Below, one piece after another: positions 45,086-54,705 of a DNA stretch of 63,752 nucleotides. The first letter of the stretch is position 1; the number at the start of each line of letters is the position of its first letter. Origin of the DNA: Gallionella sp. (lineage in GTDB: Bacteria > Pseudomonadota > Gammaproteobacteria > Burkholderiales > Gallionellaceae); NCBI GenBank assembly GCA_028688275.1, contig JAQTYN010000012.1, forward strand, positions 1 to 63,752, read 5' to 3'. Below the pieces are notes generated by a model. It was not told the origin of the DNA. It saw nothing but the letters and a program-made list of their open reading frames with translations, and searched no databases. Both the position numbers and the translations under genes were made by a program.

Positions 45086-46138
45086 ATGAAACTACAATTG
45101 AAAAAAACACTACAAGCACTTGTTGTCGCAATGACGTTGACGAGCAGCCAGTTTTGCAACGCGGCAGATATTTCATCGGGTGGCGCAACGGCGCCAGCTG
45201 AAATTTTTACAAAATGGGCTTCTGAGTATCAAGCAAAAACGGGCATCAAAATCCAATATCAAGCCTTTGGTTCAGGTGAAGCCATTGACATGATGGGAAA
45301 TAAGACCTTGGATTTTGGGGTGACAGACATGCCTTTAAAGCCTGAAGAACTCGACAAAATGGGATTGATACAATTTCCAATCATTATGACGGGACTGGTG
45401 CCTGTCGTTCATCTCAATGGGATTGTACCGAACAGCGTCAAGCTGGATGGCACTACTTTGGCGGATATTTATTTAGGAAAAATCACAAGATGGAATGACC
45501 CCGTGTTGGTGGCTCTTAATCCTGACCTAAAACTACCTGATCTAGCCATTACCGTAGTGCATCGGGCAGATCATTCTGGCAGCACCTTCCTGTTCACCAA
45601 CTACCTTTCCAAGGTGAATCCTGCTTGGCAATCCTCCATGGGTGAAGGCGAAACGGTTGCATGGAAAGCGGGACAAATGGCTGGCACAGGCGACGAAGGC
45701 ACAACGAAAATTATCGATGAGACGCACGGAGCAATTGGCTATGTCAGCTATCCCTCTGCCATAGACCATAAACTCAGCATGATTCTGCTCAAGAATCGGG
45801 CGGGTCAGTTTATCAAGCCAGAAGACTATGTTTTCCAAGCCGCTGTGATGCGGGCTCCATGGCATAAGTCCCCAAGCTTTTACACCATACTGACGGATGA
45901 ATCCGCTAAGGATGCTTGGCCAATTAATGCAGTCAGTTTTGTACTATTGCGCAAAGTGCAAGAAAATGCGGACAAAGGCTCAAAAATGCTCAAGTTCTTT
46001 GACTGGGTTTACCATGACAACAATGACTTTTCGCTAGAATTAGGTTTTATTCCCTTGCCTGAGAGTTTGTCAGAAATGGTTCAGGATGCATGGAAAGTTC
46101 AGATCAAAGACACGGGCGGTAAAGCCATCTGGCAATAA
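45086..46138 (+). CDS. PstS-like phosphate-binding protein, paralog 3
   Basis: The precursor has 350 residues, with signal KLQLKKTLQALVVAMTLTSS cut near CNAA. It is a recent tandem duplicate of paralog 2, with long identical runs at protein and DNA level. It has the same site changes: GGATAPAEIF (Phe11 to Ala) and VVHRADHSGSTFLF (Thr141 to Ser). No terminator lies between it and paralog 2, so the two may be cotranscribed. A terminator follows. Confidence 0.88.
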   Translation: MKLQLKKTLQALVVAMTLTSSQFCNAADISSGGATAPAEIFTKWASEYQAKTGIKIQYQAFGSGEAIDMMGNKTLDFGVTDMPLKPEELDKMGLIQFPIIMTGLVPVVHLNGIVPNSVKLDGTTLADIYLGKITRWNDPVLVALNPDLKLPDLAITVVHRADHSGSTFLFTNYLSKVNPAWQSSMGEGETVAWKAGQMAGTGDEGTTKIIDETHGAIGYVSYPSAIDHKLSMILLKNRAGQFIKPEDYVFQAAVMRAPWHKSPSFYTILTDESAKDAWPINAVSFVLLRKVQENADKGSKMLKFFDWVYHDNNDFSLELGFIPLPESLSEMVQDAWKVQIKDTGGKAIWQ

Positions 46139-46152
46139 TCCAGCGCAACCCT

Positions 46153-46191
46153 TGAGGCTCTTTGTTGTCTCCGAGAGCCTCTCCTCTTTTT
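46153..46191 (+). terminator. Terminator after pstS paralog 3
   Basis: GAGGCTC and GAGCCTC flank a 14-base loop and are followed by TCCTCTTTTT. It isolates the next pstS, which has its own Pho box. Confidence 0.75.
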
Positions 46192-46220
46192 AGCATCATT
46201 CAACATGCTATATCCACATA

Positions 46221-46240
46221 ATGTCATCATTCTGTCATAA
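46221..46240 (+). promoter_or_regulatory. Pho box upstream of pstS paralog 4
   Basis: ATGTCATCATTCTGTCATAA has two TGTCAT units exactly 11 bases apart, nearly the textbook CTGTCAT-N4-CTGTCAT. It lies 92 bases before the gene, so PhoB activation under phosphate limitation is expected for pstS4-pstCAB. Confidence 0.75.
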
Positions 46241-46331
46241 TAAAAAAATACACTACGTCTCGCAACACTGACTTGGCATTGGGAACACCCCCCATCGCGA
46301 GCGAAATATCCTAAAACTGACTGGAGATGTT

Positions 46332-47381
46332 ATGAGTAAGAATCTGAAAAGTATACTGTTGGGGCTAACGACTGTTGCCACACTTGCAGGCGCGAATCTG
46401 AGCGCGGCGGATGGCATTACAGGTGCGGGTGCGACATTCCCTTACCCTGTTTATGCAAAATGGGCTGAAGCCTATAAAGCCCAAGGTGGCGTAAATATGA
46501 ATTACCAGTCGATTGGTTCGGGTGGTGGTATCAAACAAATCACCGCTAAAACAGTGGATTTCGGTGCATCCGACATGCCGCTAAAGCCAGAAGAACTGAC
46601 TAAAAATGGCATGATGCAATTCCCAACGGTAATTGGTGGTGTGGTGCCTGTCATTAACGTCAATGGCATTGGCGCAGGTCAATTGAAGTTGGATGGCGCA
46701 ACTTTGGCGAACATCTACTTGGGTAAAATCACGCAGTGGAACGATGCTGCGATCGCAGCATTGAATCCAGGCATGAAGCTGCCTGATGACGTTATTACGG
46801 TTGTGCATCGTTCAGATGGTTCAGGTACCAGCTTCATTTTCACGAACTACTTGTCCAAAGTGAGCCCTGACTGGAAAACTGCGGTAGGTGAAGGCACTGC
46901 TGTTTCTTGGAAGGCAGGTACAGGCGGTAAAGGTAACGAAGGTGTTGCGTCTTACGTGCAACGCATCAAGGGTGCAATTGGCTACGTTGAGTACGCTTAC
47001 GCGCTGCAAAACAAGATGTCCAGCGTACAAATGAAAAACCATGATGGTCAATTTGTCGTGGCGAGTGAAGAGTCTTTCAAAGGCGCGGCCGCAGGTGCGG
47101 ATTGGAGCAAAGCCCCAGGTTTCTATGAAATCTTGACCGACGAACCTGGTAAAACAGCATGGCCTATCAGCGGTGCAACGTTTATCTTGGTACACAAAGT
47201 ACAAGACAAGCCTGAATCCGCTAAAGAAGTGTTGAAATTCTTCAACTGGGCTTACACCAACGGCGACAAAATCGCAGCTGATTTGGATTACGTGACCCTG
47301 CCAGACAATGTCGTTAAATTGATCCAAGCTGCTTGGAAAGCACAGATCAAAGACGCACATGGTCAAGCAATGTGGAAGTAA
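46332..47381 (+). CDS. pstS: Phosphate-binding protein PstS, canonical copy (paralog 4)
   Basis: This 349-residue exported protein has signal KNLKSILLGLTTVATLAGAN cut near LSAA. It is the paralog closest to E. coli PstS, with GAGATFPYPVYAKWAEAYKA, YQSIGSGGGIKQI, VDFGASDMPLK and VVHRSDGSGTSFIF. All main phosphate ligands (Thr10, Phe11, Ser38, Asp56, Arg135, Ser139, Thr141) are conserved, as is Asp137. It is next to pstC and has the best Pho box, so it is the likely main binding protein of the transporter. Confidence 0.95.
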   Translation: MSKNLKSILLGLTTVATLAGANLSAADGITGAGATFPYPVYAKWAEAYKAQGGVNMNYQSIGSGGGIKQITAKTVDFGASDMPLKPEELTKNGMMQFPTVIGGVVPVINVNGIGAGQLKLDGATLANIYLGKITQWNDAAIAALNPGMKLPDDVITVVHRSDGSGTSFIFTNYLSKVSPDWKTAVGEGTAVSWKAGTGGKGNEGVASYVQRIKGAIGYVEYAYALQNKMSSVQMKNHDGQFVVASEESFKGAAAGADWSKAPGFYEILTDEPGKTAWPISGATFILVHKVQDKPESAKEVLKFFNWAYTNGDKIAADLDYVTLPDNVVKLIQAAWKAQIKDAHGQAMWK

Positions 47382-47440
47382 GTAGCTAACGAACACTTTG
47401 AGTGAACAAGCCTTTGCTCATTCAACTTGTTGGTCATAGT

Positions 47441-47463
47441 GGCGCAGATGCTTAGTCTGCGCC
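47441..47463 (+). promoter_or_regulatory. Hairpin between pstS4 and pstC
   Basis: GGCGCAGA and TCTGCGCC pair around a seven-base loop, 44 bases before pstC. Without a T run it may stabilise the pstS mRNA and lower pstCAB expression, as is common between binding-protein and permease genes. Confidence 0.6.
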
Positions 47464-47506
47464 ATGTTTCAAATTCTGATTTATCTTTAACCGATACCTA
47501 AAAACT

Positions 47507-48469
47507 ATGCTGATATTCTCTCTTGAAGCGCGCCTCAAACGACAAGCAGCGTTTGACTTATTGTTTCGGAATCTCACTCGAATTTCTGCATTTTCAGTCC
47601 TGCTCTTATTAGCAGCAATTATTTTTTCCTTAGTGGTAGGGAGTTTGCCCGCCATTAACAAGTTTGGCTTCGGCTTCCTGACCAGTATGGAATGGGATCC
47701 CGTCAACGATAATTTTGGCGCATTGGTGCCTATTATCGGCACACTGGTTACCTCTAGCATTGCACTTCTGATTGCGATTCCCGTCAGTTTTGGCATTGCC
47801 TTATTTCTCACCGAATTATCTCCTCGCATTCTGCGCCGCCCCTTGGGGATTGCGATTGAACTGTTGGCAGGTATTCCCAGCATTATTTACGGCATGTGGG
47901 GCTTATTCGTTTTTGCCCCCTTGTTCGCGGATCACGTGGAACCATGGTTGAACAAGAATGTGGGTGACATGCCCTATATCGGGGGATTTTTTGTAGGCCC
48001 ACCGATGGGCATCGGCGTACTGACTGCCAGTATTATTTTATCCATCATGGTCATTCCCTTTATCAGCTCTGTCATGCGCGATGTGTTTGATGTTGTGCCC
48101 ACTTTGTTGAAAGAATCCGCTTACGGTTTGGGTGCGACCACGTGGGAAGTAATGTGGAAAGTGGTATTGCCTTACACCAAAGTCGGTGTGGCGGGCGGCA
48201 TTATGCTGGGACTGGGACGCGCACTGGGCGAAACCATGGCGGTGACATTTGTGATTGGTAATGCGCACGAATTAAGTAAATCGCTCTTGATGCCAGGCAA
48301 CAGCATTTCTTCCGCCTTGGCGAATGAATTTACCGAAGCCGTGGGCGAGCTTTATACCTCATCCTTAATCGAACTGGGGTTAATCCTCTTTTTCATTACT
48401 TTCGTTGTACTCTCCATCGCCCGCTATATGCTGTACAAACTGGGCAAACGTGAAGGGCAGGCAAGCTAA
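47507..48469 (+). CDS. pstC: Phosphate ABC transporter permease PstC
   Basis: This 320-residue inner-membrane permease has six or seven spans. [40 protein letters not shown] and the coupling motif [20 protein letters not shown] followed by [20 protein letters not shown] identify PstC. It forms the channel with PstA. Start ATG 47507 gives the usual N-terminus. PstA begins two bases after its stop. Confidence 0.95.
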   Translation: MLIFSLEARLKRQAAFDLLFRNLTRISAFSVLLLLAAIIFSLVVGSLPAINKFGFGFLTSMEWDPVNDNFGALVPIIGTLVTSSIALLIAIPVSFGIALFLTELSPRILRRPLGIAIELLAGIPSIIYGMWGLFVFAPLFADHVEPWLNKNVGDMPYIGGFFVGPPMGIGVLTASIILSIMVIPFISSVMRDVFDVVPTLLKESAYGLGATTWEVMWKVVLPYTKVGVAGGIMLGLGRALGETMAVTFVIGNAHELSKSLLMPGNSISSALANEFTEAVGELYTSSLIELGLILFFITFVVLSIARYMLYKLGKREGQAS

Positions 48470-48471
48470 TT

Positions 48472-49317
48472 ATGTTTAATCTTTATAATCGTCGGCGCAT
48501 CGTTAACGCCATTGGACTGCTGGTTTCCATCCTTGCCATGTCATTTGGGCTATTTTGGTTATGCTGGATTTTGTGGACACTCTTCGCCCACGGCTTGCCC
48601 TCCTTGACTTTGGATGTATTCAGCCAAATGACCCCTCCACCTGGTAGCGCAGGCGGCTTGCTCAACGCGATTTGGGGCAGCTTAATGATGACGGTTCTGG
48701 GCACCATGATCGGCACGCCTATCGGGATTTTGGCGGGAACCTATCTGGCAGAATTCGGGCAACGCGGCTGGATGGCACCAATTACACGCTTTATCAACGA
48801 CGTATTATTGTCTGCACCGTCTATCGTCATTGGCTTGTTTGTGTATGAAATCTATGTGGTACACGTCAAACACTTCTCAGGTTGGGCAGGCGCATTGGCG
48901 TTGTCAATCTTAGTGATACCCATTGTGATTCGTACCACTGAAAACATGTTGCGTCTGGTACCGAGCACCTTGCGTGAAGCCGCCGCTGCATTGGGCGCAC
49001 CGCAATGGAAAGTAATTAACTTCGTCACTTTACGGGCGGCGCGTGCAGGGATTATCACTGGCGTATTGCTGGCGGTTGCGCGGATTAGTGGTGAAACAGC
49101 TCCCTTGTTGTTCACCGCACTGAACAACCAGTTCTGGAGCAATGACATGAATAACCCCATGGCAAACTTACCTGTGGTGATTTTCCAATTTGCCATGAGT
49201 CCTTACGAAGACTGGCAAAATCTCGCTTGGGCGGGTGCGTTGCTGATTACCCTCAGTGTGTTAACTCTCAACATTTTGGCGCGTGTGTTGTTCCGCCAAA
49301 GTGCGACCTCTCATTAA
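48472..49317 (+). CDS. pstA: Phosphate ABC transporter permease PstA
   Basis: This 281-residue permease has about six spans. It has [54 protein letters not shown], and the coupling loop [20 protein letters not shown] followed by [20 protein letters not shown]. Length fits. It is adjacent to pstC and 14 bases before pstB. Confidence 0.95.
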   Translation: MFNLYNRRRIVNAIGLLVSILAMSFGLFWLCWILWTLFAHGLPSLTLDVFSQMTPPPGSAGGLLNAIWGSLMMTVLGTMIGTPIGILAGTYLAEFGQRGWMAPITRFINDVLLSAPSIVIGLFVYEIYVVHVKHFSGWAGALALSILVIPIVIRTTENMLRLVPSTLREAAAALGAPQWKVINFVTLRAARAGIITGVLLAVARISGETAPLLFTALNNQFWSNDMNNPMANLPVVIFQFAMSPYEDWQNLAWAGALLITLSVLTLNILARVLFRQSATSH

Positions 49318-49331
49318 ACTAAGGCCTGCAA

Positions 49332-50099
49332 ATGAACGCTGACATAAATCCTAAAGTTGTTGTAAAAGACCTCAATTTCTACTACGGTAATTACCGTGCG
49401 TTAAAAGACATCAACCTCAATATCGCGGACAAGATGGTGACAGCCTTTATCGGTCCATCAGGTTGCGGCAAATCCACGCTGCTGCGCACCTTTAACCGCA
49501 TGTATCAGCTTTATCCTAAACAGAAAGCCACGGGCGAAATTATTCTGGATGGCGCGAACATTCTGGATAAAAAACAAGATTTGAACATGCTGCGCGCCAA
49601 GGTTGGCATGGTGTTCCAAAAACCTACACCTTTTCCGATGTCGATTTACGACAACATCGCGTTTGGAGTCAAACTGTATGAAAGTTTGAACAAAAACGAC
49701 ATGGAAGAACGCGTGGAATGGGCATTGAAAAAAGCCGCGCTGTGGACAGAAGTCAAAGACAAGCTGAAACAAAGTGGCACAGGCTTGTCAGGCGGTCAAC
49801 AACAACGCTTGTGTATCGCCCGCGCCATCGCGGTCAAACCTGAAGTGCTGTTGCTGGACGAACCGACATCCGCGCTCGACCCGATTTCCACCGCGCACAT
49901 TGAAAAACTGATCGACGAACTGAAAGAAGACTTCACCATCGTGATCGTCACACACAATATGCAGCAAGCCGCCCGCGTGTCCGATTACACCGCCTATATG
50001 TACTTGGGCGACCTGATCGAATTTGGCGAAACCAGCACCGTCTTCACCAACCCCACCCGCAAAGAAACCGAAGACTACATCACAGGTCGATTTGGTTAA
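49332..50099 (+). CDS. pstB: Phosphate ABC transporter ATPase PstB
   Basis: This 255-residue ATPase has Walker [18 protein letters not shown] (about 38-54), Q-loop [20 protein letters not shown], signature [16 protein letters not shown], Walker [17 protein letters not shown] and [20 protein letters not shown]. It drives uptake through PstCA. No phoU follows, unlike in E. coli; phoU and phoBR must lie elsewhere. Confidence 0.97.
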   Translation: MNADINPKVVVKDLNFYYGNYRALKDINLNIADKMVTAFIGPSGCGKSTLLRTFNRMYQLYPKQKATGEIILDGANILDKKQDLNMLRAKVGMVFQKPTPFPMSIYDNIAFGVKLYESLNKNDMEERVEWALKKAALWTEVKDKLKQSGTGLSGGQQQRLCIARAIAVKPEVLLLDEPTSALDPISTAHIEKLIDELKEDFTIVIVTHNMQQAARVSDYTAYMYLGDLIEFGETSTVFTNPTRKETEDYITGRFG

Positions 50100-50109
50100 T
50101 ACTTCTACT

Positions 50110-50150
50110 CCCCTCGCCCGCGTGCGGGAGAGGGGCTGGGGGAGAGGGAA
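50110..50150. repeat. CCCTCGCCCG...GGGAGAGG dispersed repeat, copy 3
   Basis: CCCCTCGCCCGCGTGCGGGA followed by GAGGGGCTGGGGGAGAGGG begins 11 bases after the pstB stop. Behind it, AAGGCGCACCCCAAGTGCGCCTTTTTC (given here in parts: GGCGCACC, AAG, TGCGCCTTTTT) at about 50160-50183 looks like the pstB terminator. Confidence 0.85.
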
Positions 50151-50298
50151 GTTTTGTCAAGGCGCACCCCAAGTGCGCCTTTTTCACGTCCAATTTCCGC
50201 CGCTTATTAGATGCGACAAATTCATTTTTGGTAATTTCAAAACCGTGGGAATGAATTGCCCCTACAATATCCGCCTCAAACAGGAGCAAGGAAATAGC

Positions 50299-51180
50299 AT
50301 GAAGCGTTTAGAAAATTATGTCGGCAATACACCCCTAGTCCGCTTGCAACGCATTGCAGGCAATCCGAGTAATATTTTGCTGGCGAAGTTGGAGGGTAAT
50401 AATCCTGCTGGGTCGGTGAAAGATAGACCTGCGTTGTCGATGATTATGCGCGCCGAAGCTCGCGGCGATATTAAGCCTGGCGACACACTGATTGAAGCGA
50501 CCAGCGGCAATACGGGGATTGCGTTGGCGATGGTGGCGGCGATGCGCGGCTATAAAATGATTCTGGTGATGCCCGAAAATCAAAGCCAAGAGCGTTGCCA
50601 AACCATGCGCATTTACGGCGCGGAGCTGGTATTGACCCCCAAAGCGGGCAGCATGGAACTGGCGCGCGATACCGCCGTGCAACTGCGCGACGCAGGACGA
50701 GGCATTATCCTCGACCAATTCGCCAATCCCGATAATCCACTGGCGCATTACGAAGGCACTGCGCCTGAAATCTGGCGCGACACAGGCGGAAAATTGACCC
50801 ACTTTGTCAGCAGCATGGGTACAACAGGCACGATTATGGGCTGCTCAAGGTTTTTCAAAGAACAAAATCCCGCGATTCAAATCATTGGCGTACAACCCGA
50901 AGCAGGCGCGCAAATCCCTGGCATTCGTAAATGGGAAGCGGCGTATTTGCCCAAAATTTACAGCGGTGAAAATGTCGATGCGCTGGAATATGTCAGTCAA
51001 CACGACGCGGAAACCTTAAGCCGCCGTCTGGCGCGTGAAGAAGGCATTTTCTGCGGCATTTCTTCTGGCGGCGCACTCGCGGTGGCTTTGCGCATCTCAG
51101 AACAAGTCGAAAACGCCGTGATTACCTTTATCGTATGTGATCGGGGCGACCGCTACCTTTCCACGGGCGTGTTTGAATAG
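50299..51180 (+). CDS. cysM: Cysteine synthase B (O-acetylserine sulfhydrylase)
   Basis: This 293-residue PLP enzyme makes cysteine from O-acetylserine and sulfide or thiosulfate. It has YVGNTPLVRLQR, the PLP lysine in NPAGSVKDRPALSM (about residue 43), EATSGNTGIALAMVAAMRGY, and FVSSMGTTGTIMGCSRFFKE. GIQPEAGAQ-type VQPEAGAQIPGIRKWE favours CysM over CysK. ATG 50299 follows AGGAGCAAGG; a frame open back to 50023 reads through the repeat and is not used. Confidence 0.93.
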   Translation: MKRLENYVGNTPLVRLQRIAGNPSNILLAKLEGNNPAGSVKDRPALSMIMRAEARGDIKPGDTLIEATSGNTGIALAMVAAMRGYKMILVMPENQSQERCQTMRIYGAELVLTPKAGSMELARDTAVQLRDAGRGIILDQFANPDNPLAHYEGTAPEIWRDTGGKLTHFVSSMGTTGTIMGCSRFFKEQNPAIQIIGVQPEAGAQIPGIRKWEAAYLPKIYSGENVDALEYVSQHDAETLSRRLAREEGIFCGISSGGALAVALRISEQVENAVITFIVCDRGDRYLSTGVFE

Positions 51181-51221
51181 TCGGATTGACGGCGCACACG
51201 CGATTTCAAACAGGAACAATC

Positions 51222-52019
51222 ATGACCATCACATGGCAAGATCTACTCCACCCTGGCGAGGCAAGCGATTTTTTCTCCCGCAGTACCTTCCCTGAATTTC
51301 ATCCAGAGGATCGCGGCTATAACCTTGACAACGCGTTATGGTTGGCGGAGCTGAGTCGCTTGATGTATCGAGACAAACCCATCCCTTTGCCGCTCGGCAA
51401 CCATTTTCCGCATCACGCCGTCACGCAATCGCGTACTTTTTGGGCTAGCAAAACGGATACGTTTGCGATGCTTATTGAGTTTGATGGCGAAAAACCGTTT
51501 GCCGTATTGGCATTTCGAGGCACGGCACAGTGCGTCAAAAACTTTGTGACCGACCTAAAAATTTGCAAAATCCCACTGGATCAGCAAGCGGTCAATGTCC
51601 ACCAAGGTTTTTTAGATGCATTGAACGACATCTGGGGCAAAATTGAAGGCTCACTGGCAACATTGACCTGCCCCGTCTTTTTTACGGGACATAGCCTAGG
51701 AGCCGCATTGGCAACTTTAGCCGCCACGCGCCACGCACCCACCGCACTTTATACCTTCGGCTCTCCCCGTGTGGGCGATGCGACCTTGGCGACCGCACTG
51801 CCCGACATCCCCATTTATCGACTGGTCGTGGAAGCGGATATCGCCGCCACCGTTCCCCCGTCGATACTGGGTTATAAACATGTCGGCGAATTGAAAATCC
51901 GCCCCGCCCCCGTGGGTCAGAAACGCGGATTGCTTGCCGCTATTGCCTGCTTTACCCACCCCGTAAAACCCTTAGCCGATCACGCCCCCCTGCAATACGT
52001 GGACAGCTTCTCAACCTGA
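51222..52019 (+). CDS. Class 3 lipase family protein
   Basis: This 265-residue alpha/beta hydrolase has the nucleophile elbow FFTGHSLGAALATLAA (Ser near residue 156), preceded by FAVLAFRGTAQCVKNFVTDL (oxyanion region) and followed by LYTFGSPRVGDATLA and the VVEADIAATVPPSILGYKHV segment, in which the catalytic Asp and His would lie. No signal peptide, so it is probably cytosolic. ATG 51222 follows CAGGAAC. It is about 40 bases after cysM and may share its transcript. Confidence 0.88.
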   Translation: MTITWQDLLHPGEASDFFSRSTFPEFHPEDRGYNLDNALWLAELSRLMYRDKPIPLPLGNHFPHHAVTQSRTFWASKTDTFAMLIEFDGEKPFAVLAFRGTAQCVKNFVTDLKICKIPLDQQAVNVHQGFLDALNDIWGKIEGSLATLTCPVFFTGHSLGAALATLAATRHAPTALYTFGSPRVGDATLATALPDIPIYRLVVEADIAATVPPSILGYKHVGELKIRPAPVGQKRGLLAAIACFTHPVKPLADHAPLQYVDSFST

Positions 52020-52122
52020 CGAATGGCGAGCGACATCCGCGCGTTGTAGCAGCCTCATCTCAAACAAGCACAGGTTATAATTCACCGCCAGTTTCATCCC
52101 ATTTCCCTTTCAAAACATTGCC

Positions 52123-53499
52123 ATGACTGACCACGACACAACGACAGCTAAACCAGAAAGAAATTGGGTTTGGTGGTGCAATGAGGACTCAATTGCAGCG
52201 GGCAAAATTTCTGCGCTGGCGATTCTCGAAACCTTTGCGGCGGTTGGGGTGTGGTGGTGGTTGGCGATGCACTTTAACTGGTCAGTTCTCAGCTTTGTCG
52301 CCTTGTTTGCTGCCCCGATGTTGTTATTGCGCTCAGAGGCGTCTATTCAAGAGGGCGTGGACAGGCTGGGGCGATACTGGAATCGCGATGAGAACAGCGT
52401 TTCTAAAACAAAAAGAATACTGATCGCCATTTTTATTTTCCTAATAACAGGCGGATTGATTTATTGGTTGGCAAGCCATAGATGGACGACGCACACAAGC
52501 TGGGGTTTGCTTTGGCCAGCAGCCATGTTTGGTGCGGTTGCAGTTGTGATTGCGGGTGTGAGTGCGAGTGAGAGTGCAGTTGCGTTTGCGAGGACTGTTG
52601 CGTTTGCGAGTCCAAATGGAAGTGCGGGTACGATTCTTTTCGGTCAAATCATTGCCTTGGGTATTGTTCTGCGTAGCCAGCTTATCCGTGTGCTGGCTAC
52701 CGTCCATCATCCACTGTCAGGATTGGCGCGACTGCCGCAAAACTGGCGTGAAACCCTCTGGGTGATTGACCTGAGCCATCCGCCAGAATTAATTCCACAA
52801 GCAGGAGCAGTTGACGACTTATTTGCCGTCAAATCATTGTGGCAGGTTCTGCGGACAAAAGAAGCAACGGACGACAGGCTCTTCGCGGCAATACTCCTCC
52901 CAATTTTTTACCTGCCCGCACTGACCTATCGCTGGAGTTTAAAAGCCAGCGCATGGTTGTGGTTTCCCCTGATTTTATTGCTGAAACCTCCGTTTTACGG
53001 CTTGGACAGCGTTGGAAGAGCTCGCCAAATTGGGCGTTCTATTTCTGGTTCTTGGCGATTGTTGCCTGTTGTTGCTCTCGGAATTGGCGTGTGGCTCATT
53101 ATCAATTTGTTCCCTCAATTGAATTTTATTTTGAACGCCCTACCCGAAAAGTGGGGAGATTTTGTGAAAGGCGTTGGGGAGTTTTTGCCCCCGCTTCAAG
53201 TTGGTGGCATACGTTATGTAGCACTTTGGGAATTTTGTGTATTGGGATTGTTTTATTGGTGGGATGCTCAGAATTACAAAACAGATGAAGAAAGCTGCGA
53301 AAAATGCACTGATGAAAATGAGAAAAAACAGTTTACGCAAGAATTAGCGCAGTTAGCGAGAGACGTTGAAAGGACTCGTATCTTTTTGATTGTCATGTTT
53401 TTTGTTTGGGGCGAAGCGACCGTTGCCTATTTGTTGTATACCAACAACCCGACCTCCGCTGAGCACTTAATCTCCCCGTGGTTGTTGCGGATTTTGTAA
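52123..53499 (+). CDS. Polytopic membrane protein of unknown function
   Basis: This 458-residue protein has about eight hydrophobic segments (residues roughly 28-48, 50-68, 103-122, 127-148, 172-190, 245-285, 305-325 and 415-440). A small-residue repeat (SASESAVAFARTVAFASPNG) lies near 145-165. The acidic, Cys-containing stretch DEESCEKCTDENEKKQFTQE near 385-405 might bind metal. I recognise no family. No operon partner is evident. Confidence 0.75.
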   Translation: MTDHDTTTAKPERNWVWWCNEDSIAAGKISALAILETFAAVGVWWWLAMHFNWSVLSFVALFAAPMLLLRSEASIQEGVDRLGRYWNRDENSVSKTKRILIAIFIFLITGGLIYWLASHRWTTHTSWGLLWPAAMFGAVAVVIAGVSASESAVAFARTVAFASPNGSAGTILFGQIIALGIVLRSQLIRVLATVHHPLSGLARLPQNWRETLWVIDLSHPPELIPQAGAVDDLFAVKSLWQVLRTKEATDDRLFAAILLPIFYLPALTYRWSLKASAWLWFPLILLLKPPFYGLDSVGRARQIGRSISGSWRLLPVVALGIGVWLIINLFPQLNFILNALPEKWGDFVKGVGEFLPPLQVGGIRYVALWEFCVLGLFYWWDAQNYKTDEESCEKCTDENEKKQFTQELAQLARDVERTRIFLIVMFFVWGEATVAYLLYTNNPTSAEHLISPWLLRIL

Positions 53500-53550
53500 T
53501 CCATACGCGACGAATTGTGCTTCGTCGACATGACGGTTTGAATCAATTAA

Positions 53551-53662
53551 ATCCGTTCGCCCTGAGCTTGTCGAAGGGTGAACGGATTTAAGCTATTGAC
53601 TTCATAAATCATCCATTCATGGTTCGACCGTTCGACAAGCTCACGGCTCACCACGAGCGGAA
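53551..53662. repeat. GTTCGCCCTGAGCTTGTCGA repeat pair, intergenic
   Basis: CCGTTCGCCCTGAGCTTGTC at 53554 is answered by the inverted GTTCGACAAGCTCACGG at 53630. This family also occurs inside the FGE-like gene, in recG and at 56904-56970. Confidence 0.85.
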
Positions 53663-53757
53663 GATTTATAGACAAATGCACGGCGCGCCTATCTTGACCC
53701 AAGGCGGGCTATAATCCGCCGCCTACATTTCACCCATTTTCATTTAAGGACACTATC

Positions 53758-54138
53758 ATGGCGCAAAAAACCATCATTCAAACCAACGACGCGCCTGCGG
53801 CGATTGGCACTTATTCCCAAGCGGTTAAAGTTGGCGACACCGTGTATTTGTCGGGGCAAATCGGGCTGGATCCTGCATCGATGCAAATGGTCGAGGGCAT
53901 CGAACCGCAAATCCATCGCGTGTTTCAAAACCTACGCGCAGTGACGGTTGCGGCGGGCGGGAGTTTGGCGGATGTGGTCAAGCTGAACATTTTCCTCACC
54001 GACTTAGGCAATTTCGCCAAAGTGAACGAAATCATGGCGGAATACTTCGCCCAACCCTATCCCGCCCGCGCTGCTGTCGGCGTGGCTTCCCTACCCCGCG
54101 CCGCGTTGGTTGAAGCGGATGGGGTGATGGTTTTGTAA
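53758..54138 (+). CDS. ridA: RidA family enamine/imine deaminase
   Basis: This 126-residue protein hydrolyses reactive enamine/imine intermediates such as 2-aminoacrylate made by PLP enzymes. It has [53 protein letters not shown] and the Arg-containing [20 protein letters not shown] with the essential Arg near residue 105. Length fits. ATG 53758 follows AAGGAC. Confidence 0.95.
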   Translation: MAQKTIIQTNDAPAAIGTYSQAVKVGDTVYLSGQIGLDPASMQMVEGIEPQIHRVFQNLRAVTVAAGGSLADVVKLNIFLTDLGNFAKVNEIMAEYFAQPYPARAAVGVASLPRAALVEADGVMVL

Positions 54139-54156
54139 TGATAGGCTCTACCAATA

Positions 54157-54699
54157 ATGTCCAATATAAACTTTCTCGCAATTTCTGGCAGCCTCCGCAC
54201 GCAATCCGTAAACTCCGCCTTGCTGCGAGCTAGCGCACGTCTGGCTCCGACGGGCATATCAATAGGGATGTTGCAGGGATTGGCTGATTTGCCGCTTTTT
54301 AATCCAGATATTGAGTACACGAACCCCATCGCAGTCGAAAAATTGAAGTCAGAAATCCTTGCGGCAGATGCGCTGATTATTGCAAGCCCCGAATACGCGC
54401 ATGGCATTACGGGCGTACTCAAAAATGCTTTAGATTGGCTAGTCAGTAGCGAAGTCTTCATCAACAAACCGATTGCACTATTTAATGCCGCGCCACGTGC
54501 CGTTCACGCTTACGCTTCGCTGCGAGAAATAGTCACCATGATGTCAGCCCATGTAGTCGATGCGTCTTGCATCACCTTACCCATGAGCGAGGGCACGTTC
54601 GATGAGGATAGGATTTATAACGATGCAAATATGTCCGTGGCTATTCATGCTGCACTACAATCTCTCGCGCTTACGGTGGCTAAATCTCGTCAGCCGTAA
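54157..54699 (+). CDS. NADPH-dependent FMN reductase
   Basis: This 180-residue flavodoxin-like protein has INFLAISGSLRTQSVNSALL (phosphate-binding loop), GLADLPLFNPDIEY, ADALIIASPEYAHGITGVLK NALDWLVSS, and ALFNAAPRAVHAYASLREI. It fits the NAD(P)H:FMN/quinone reductase family. Start codon ATG 54157. It is 18 bases after ridA and followed within seven bases by recG. Confidence 0.9.
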   Translation: MSNINFLAISGSLRTQSVNSALLRASARLAPTGISIGMLQGLADLPLFNPDIEYTNPIAVEKLKSEILAADALIIASPEYAHGITGVLKNALDWLVSSEVFINKPIALFNAAPRAVHAYASLREIVTMMSAHVVDASCITLPMSEGTFDEDRIYNDANMSVAIHAALQSLALTVAKSRQP

Positions 54700-54705
54700 A
54701 TTCAA

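Noticed and set aside
46821-47396. 191-codon minus-strand frame opposite pstS4
   Set aside because: It overlaps a well-supported gene completely and similar shadow frames appear opposite the other pstS copies.
50023-50298. Long N-terminal extension of cysM
   Set aside because: It overlaps pstB and runs through a dispersed repeat; ATG 50299 has a good site and gives the normal CysM start.
52560-52620. GTGCGAGTGAGAGTGCAG-type run in the membrane protein as an inserted repeat
   Set aside because: No second copy of this run was seen in the window; it looks like local low-complexity coding sequence.
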